Below, piece after piece: positions 61,691 through 64,000 of a DNA stretch of 64,000 bases. A program made the translations under genes and the position numbers. The stretch covers positions 38,084,994 through 38,148,993 of the forward strand of contig OZ026515.1 in assembly GCA_964019695.1 (NCBI GenBank), written 5' to 3'. Position 1 is the first letter of the stretch. Each line of letters opens with the position of its first letter. This DNA is from Loripinus fragilis (Eukaryota > Mollusca > Bivalvia > Lucinida > Lucinidae). The notes under the pieces are model-generated. The model was not told where the DNA came from and made no database searches. It worked only from the letters and a program-made list of their open reading frames with translations.

Positions 61691-62028
61691 AGGTCGTTAG
61701 TACTGACCAGTGCCCAAGTCCTTTTCTTCATCATGAAAATGAAATATTAAATAAGAGTTTCAAGCGGTATTGCACGACCCTTGGGTCTGCACTTTAATCA
61801 CTATGTGAGTCTGTCTGGCCGTCCATCCGACCAACATATCTAACCACTGGCATGTGTAACAGCCATTTTTGATTGACGAGGTTTGCTGAGCATCATATCG
61901 GCCGGTTGTGGTCAGTTAGTGAAAATGCTCATAATTCCTGGACTGCATGGTATACTTGATTACTTATACATTTTTTTTAAATTGGCAGGGAAAATGACAA
62001 AGAAAAGAAAAATGTATAAAGAAAAAAT

Positions 62029-62095
62029 ATTGGCCATGCCAGGATTTGAACCACTGTGCGCCAGGCTGTTGGATTACAAGAAAGCCTCCTAGACC
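62029..62095 (-). pseudogene. tRNA-like sequence
   Basis: The minus strand has AGGTCTAGGAGGCTTTCTTG..TAATCC and GTGGTTCAAATCCTGGC (B box). The loop CTTGTAA recalls a Thr-type anticodon, but stems are broken. Confidence 0.4.
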
Positions 62096-62103
62096 TGCAC
62101 ATA

Positions 62104-62440
62104 TGAAATACACACTAGAACAATTTACCTATATACCCTTTACCTGTACTCCTCAGATTAAAATTGCACGACGCTTAAGTCTGCACTATGTTGCATGAAC
62201 CTTGGTTAACTCGTCAGAATTAAATAGCATAACCCTTGGGTCTGCACTATATTGCACGACCCTTGGGTCTGCACTATAGTCATTCTGTGAGCTTTACAGG
62301 ACCCTTGGTCTGCACTATAATCTTGCACGACAATTATGATATAAACAATTTACCTATATGACATTTACCTGTACTCGTCAGATTAAAATTGCACAACCAT
62401 TGGTTTACTCATCAGATTAAAATTGCAGTGGAAGCCTAAA
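62104..62440. repeat. direct repeats with TTGCACGACCCTTGGGTCTG
   Basis: CAATTTACCTATAT..TTTACCTGTACTC..CAGATTAAAATTGCAC occurs at 62129 and again at 62346, 217 bp apart. The TTGCACGACCCTTGGGTCTG phrase recurs between them and at 61770. Confidence 0.75.
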
Positions 62441-63307
62441 TTAACCGTAAAAAATGCAATTTCAGATATAAACCAGTAAACTATGATTTTAATCATATGT
62501 ACTTGTTTGCAGATATTAATGAAAGAGAAGTTATTGCTTCTCTTATTGCTTGTTCTAAAGATGAAGGAACAAGTTGTGAGCATAAATAGCAAGAGCGTTT
62601 GACACAATGGAATAGAATAGCACTAAAATGTTGTTATTTTTCCATAGCATGAATTTAATATAAATAATTTGTATTTTTTTCTGCCAAATTCAACATTTTT
62701 GCAATAAAGCATATGTATATCATGTTAAATGACTACTTGGAAGAAAACAAAACTTATCTTTATTGTAAAAGTTCATTCCAGATAAGGGCTTGTTTAGAAT
62801 GACATACTATGCCTCTTGTCGATAAATGTTCAGTGTAATTGATAAGACTTCAAACACTGTGCTCGTTTGGATGCAGAAAATCACTTAGTTAGTCAGGTTT
62901 TCTTTCAATTTAAACATAATAATTGTATTACTTTGAAATAATAGTTTCAATAGTTAAAATACCACGATAATTTTAAAAAATCACCCTAAACAAAAATAGT
63001 ATTTGAAAGTAAGCTGCATGTCATTTTTGGTTACATCAATTAATGCATTTGTAAAAACACAATAGAAACTAACAGCTGAGGAATGTATTTCCTAAAAAAA
63101 GTCATAATCTCTCATAAAGACAGGAACAGTTAATATATTGGCATAACCGTCATATTCATCCACTGGGTTCCGATGATGAAATTTAAGCCTTGGACTTTGG
63201 TCAAACCCAAGAGAGGGTATGGTATCTAATTCTTTCAGTCTTTAATCCATCTAATTCATCTGAAAGAAGAAAAAAAGGCAATTAGACTTATATAGGGAAA
63301 ATTGATA
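62441..63307. other. no gene recognised
   Basis: AT-rich. GAGAAGTTATTGCTTCTC at 62526 is a small perfect hairpin. Confidence 0.45.
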
Positions 63308-63340
63308 TACGAGGGATGTTCTGAAAGTTATGATTCTGGC
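63308..63340. mobile_element. mariner-like terminal inverted repeat
   Basis: TATACGAGGGATGTTCTGAAAG matches the usual mariner end layout (TA, then YACGAGGG-x-x-GTTC-x-x-AAAGT). The opposite end is not in the window, so the element is truncated or continues past 64000. Confidence 0.65.
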
Positions 63341-64000
63341 GTAATATCTCTGTTACCAGCAATGCAGCATGAATGAAAATTGTACCAAATAATAATATAT
63401 TCTTTGTCTATCACCGCTTGACAAGTATTATGTAACTTGAAGGAGCGACCGGAAATCTACACCAAAACAGTCATACCTTCAATGCACTGACCTATCAAGC
63501 AGACTGTGCATATTAGAGACCTCATCATTCAGACAATAGCAGTCTCAGCAATTCGTTTTCATTGCTGCTCAACATTCATTCATAAGCTAACATGTCCTGT
63601 ACATATGGCGAACTTTCTATATGATATGGGTTTCCTAGGCCCTTCAATGTATGGCTATGCAACTGTCAGCTATAATCAAATTTTGACCACTTGAAGTTTT
63701 GACCGGCCCAAACTGCCATAACAACAGCTATATTAAAGGTTAAAAAAATTGAGGCAAACTCAGATGAACTTACTTTTGTCTGAAGCAATTATGAATAGTC
63801 AGTATTGCCGAAGACTGATAGTTACCCACATAAGAAAATTCAAACGAGACCAAAAATGAGGTCAATATTCGGAGGTACAAATATTTGCATGTGTATATCT
63901 AAAAATAAAACCCAAATCAATTGTCCAAAGGTCCACTACATCGTAAAATGATGCAATATGGGATTTAATAGAGCACAAAGCATCCATCTGAAACCAATAA
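63341..64000. other. possible interior of the mariner-like element; no gene recognised
   Basis: GGAGCGACCGGAAATC.. follows the terminal repeat, but no DD-x-D transposase reading is visible in either strand. Confidence 0.4.

Overview
The window is animal nuclear DNA, most likely from a bivalve mollusc. It is AT-rich, has spliced genes with GT-AG introns, tRNA-headed SINEs, many short inverted-repeat elements, and GGTCAAGGTCA- and GACGGACGG-type repeats of the kind common in marine bivalves. The species cannot be fixed from the sequence. Nothing prokaryotic is present, and nearly all open frames are chance frames in repeats.

Two genes can be reconstructed by joining exons. (1) A WDR38-like WD40 beta-propeller gene on the minus strand has eight coding exons from 44858 down to 23616. 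They join in phase to 301 residues with six full WD repeats plus a degenerate seventh. (2) A Neverland/DAF-36-type Rieske oxygenase (sterol 7-desaturase family) lies on the plus strand, with three in-phase exons from 50092 to 55990 giving the first 268 residues. Its second Rieske motif reads C-P-K-D instead of the usual C-P-x-H, so a cluster ligand is missing, and I find none of the later exons encoding the mononuclear-iron half before the window ends. The two genes are head to head, with about 5.2 kb between start codons.

Everything else is repeats or unrecognised sequence. I use local family letters. A: ends ATGAGC..., with GATTTCCAACAATGTGG. B: ends GGGC..GACGCGAGAAAACC. C: ends ACGGTAAATGTTCTAAAATTT. 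D: ends TTAACCCTTAAAGCGCC. E: ends TTAACTCTTTGCATGC. F: ends CAGGGATCAAATTT. G: ends CAGTMAAACCTGTCTTAAG at TA. H: palindrome CAAAAGAACCGTCTC. I: palindrome AGGAAAATGACCAT. J: ends AAGGTTATAAAACTTTTT. K: ends TACCGTAAAATGG with CGCGAAAATTT. L: ends CACACCGGATAGGCGG. S1 and S2 are two tRNA-headed SINE families.

Layout: 1-6.0 kb, minisatellite, tRNA-like sequence and a 153-bp tandem-array element; 6-23.6 kb, dense inverted-repeat elements, SINEs and a 1.25-kb pogo-like element; 23.6-45 kb, the WDR38-like gene, whose introns hold elements plus two large minisatellites (20-bp unit at 31-32.6 kb, 63-66-bp unit at 36.1-42.2 kb); 45-50 kb, a 182-bp tandem array, a non-LTR reverse-transcriptase scrap and a dispersed repeat; 50-56 kb, the Neverland-like gene; 56-64 kb, microsatellites, minisatellites and unassigned DNA.

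The most unusual pattern is a hairpin core of about 60 bp (GCAAACAG ... GGAYCCAGATCAGACTG / CAGTCTGATCTGGGTCC ... CTGTTTGC). It sits in the middle of at least six element families whose ends are otherwise unrelated, and recurs roughly 35-40 times in the window.
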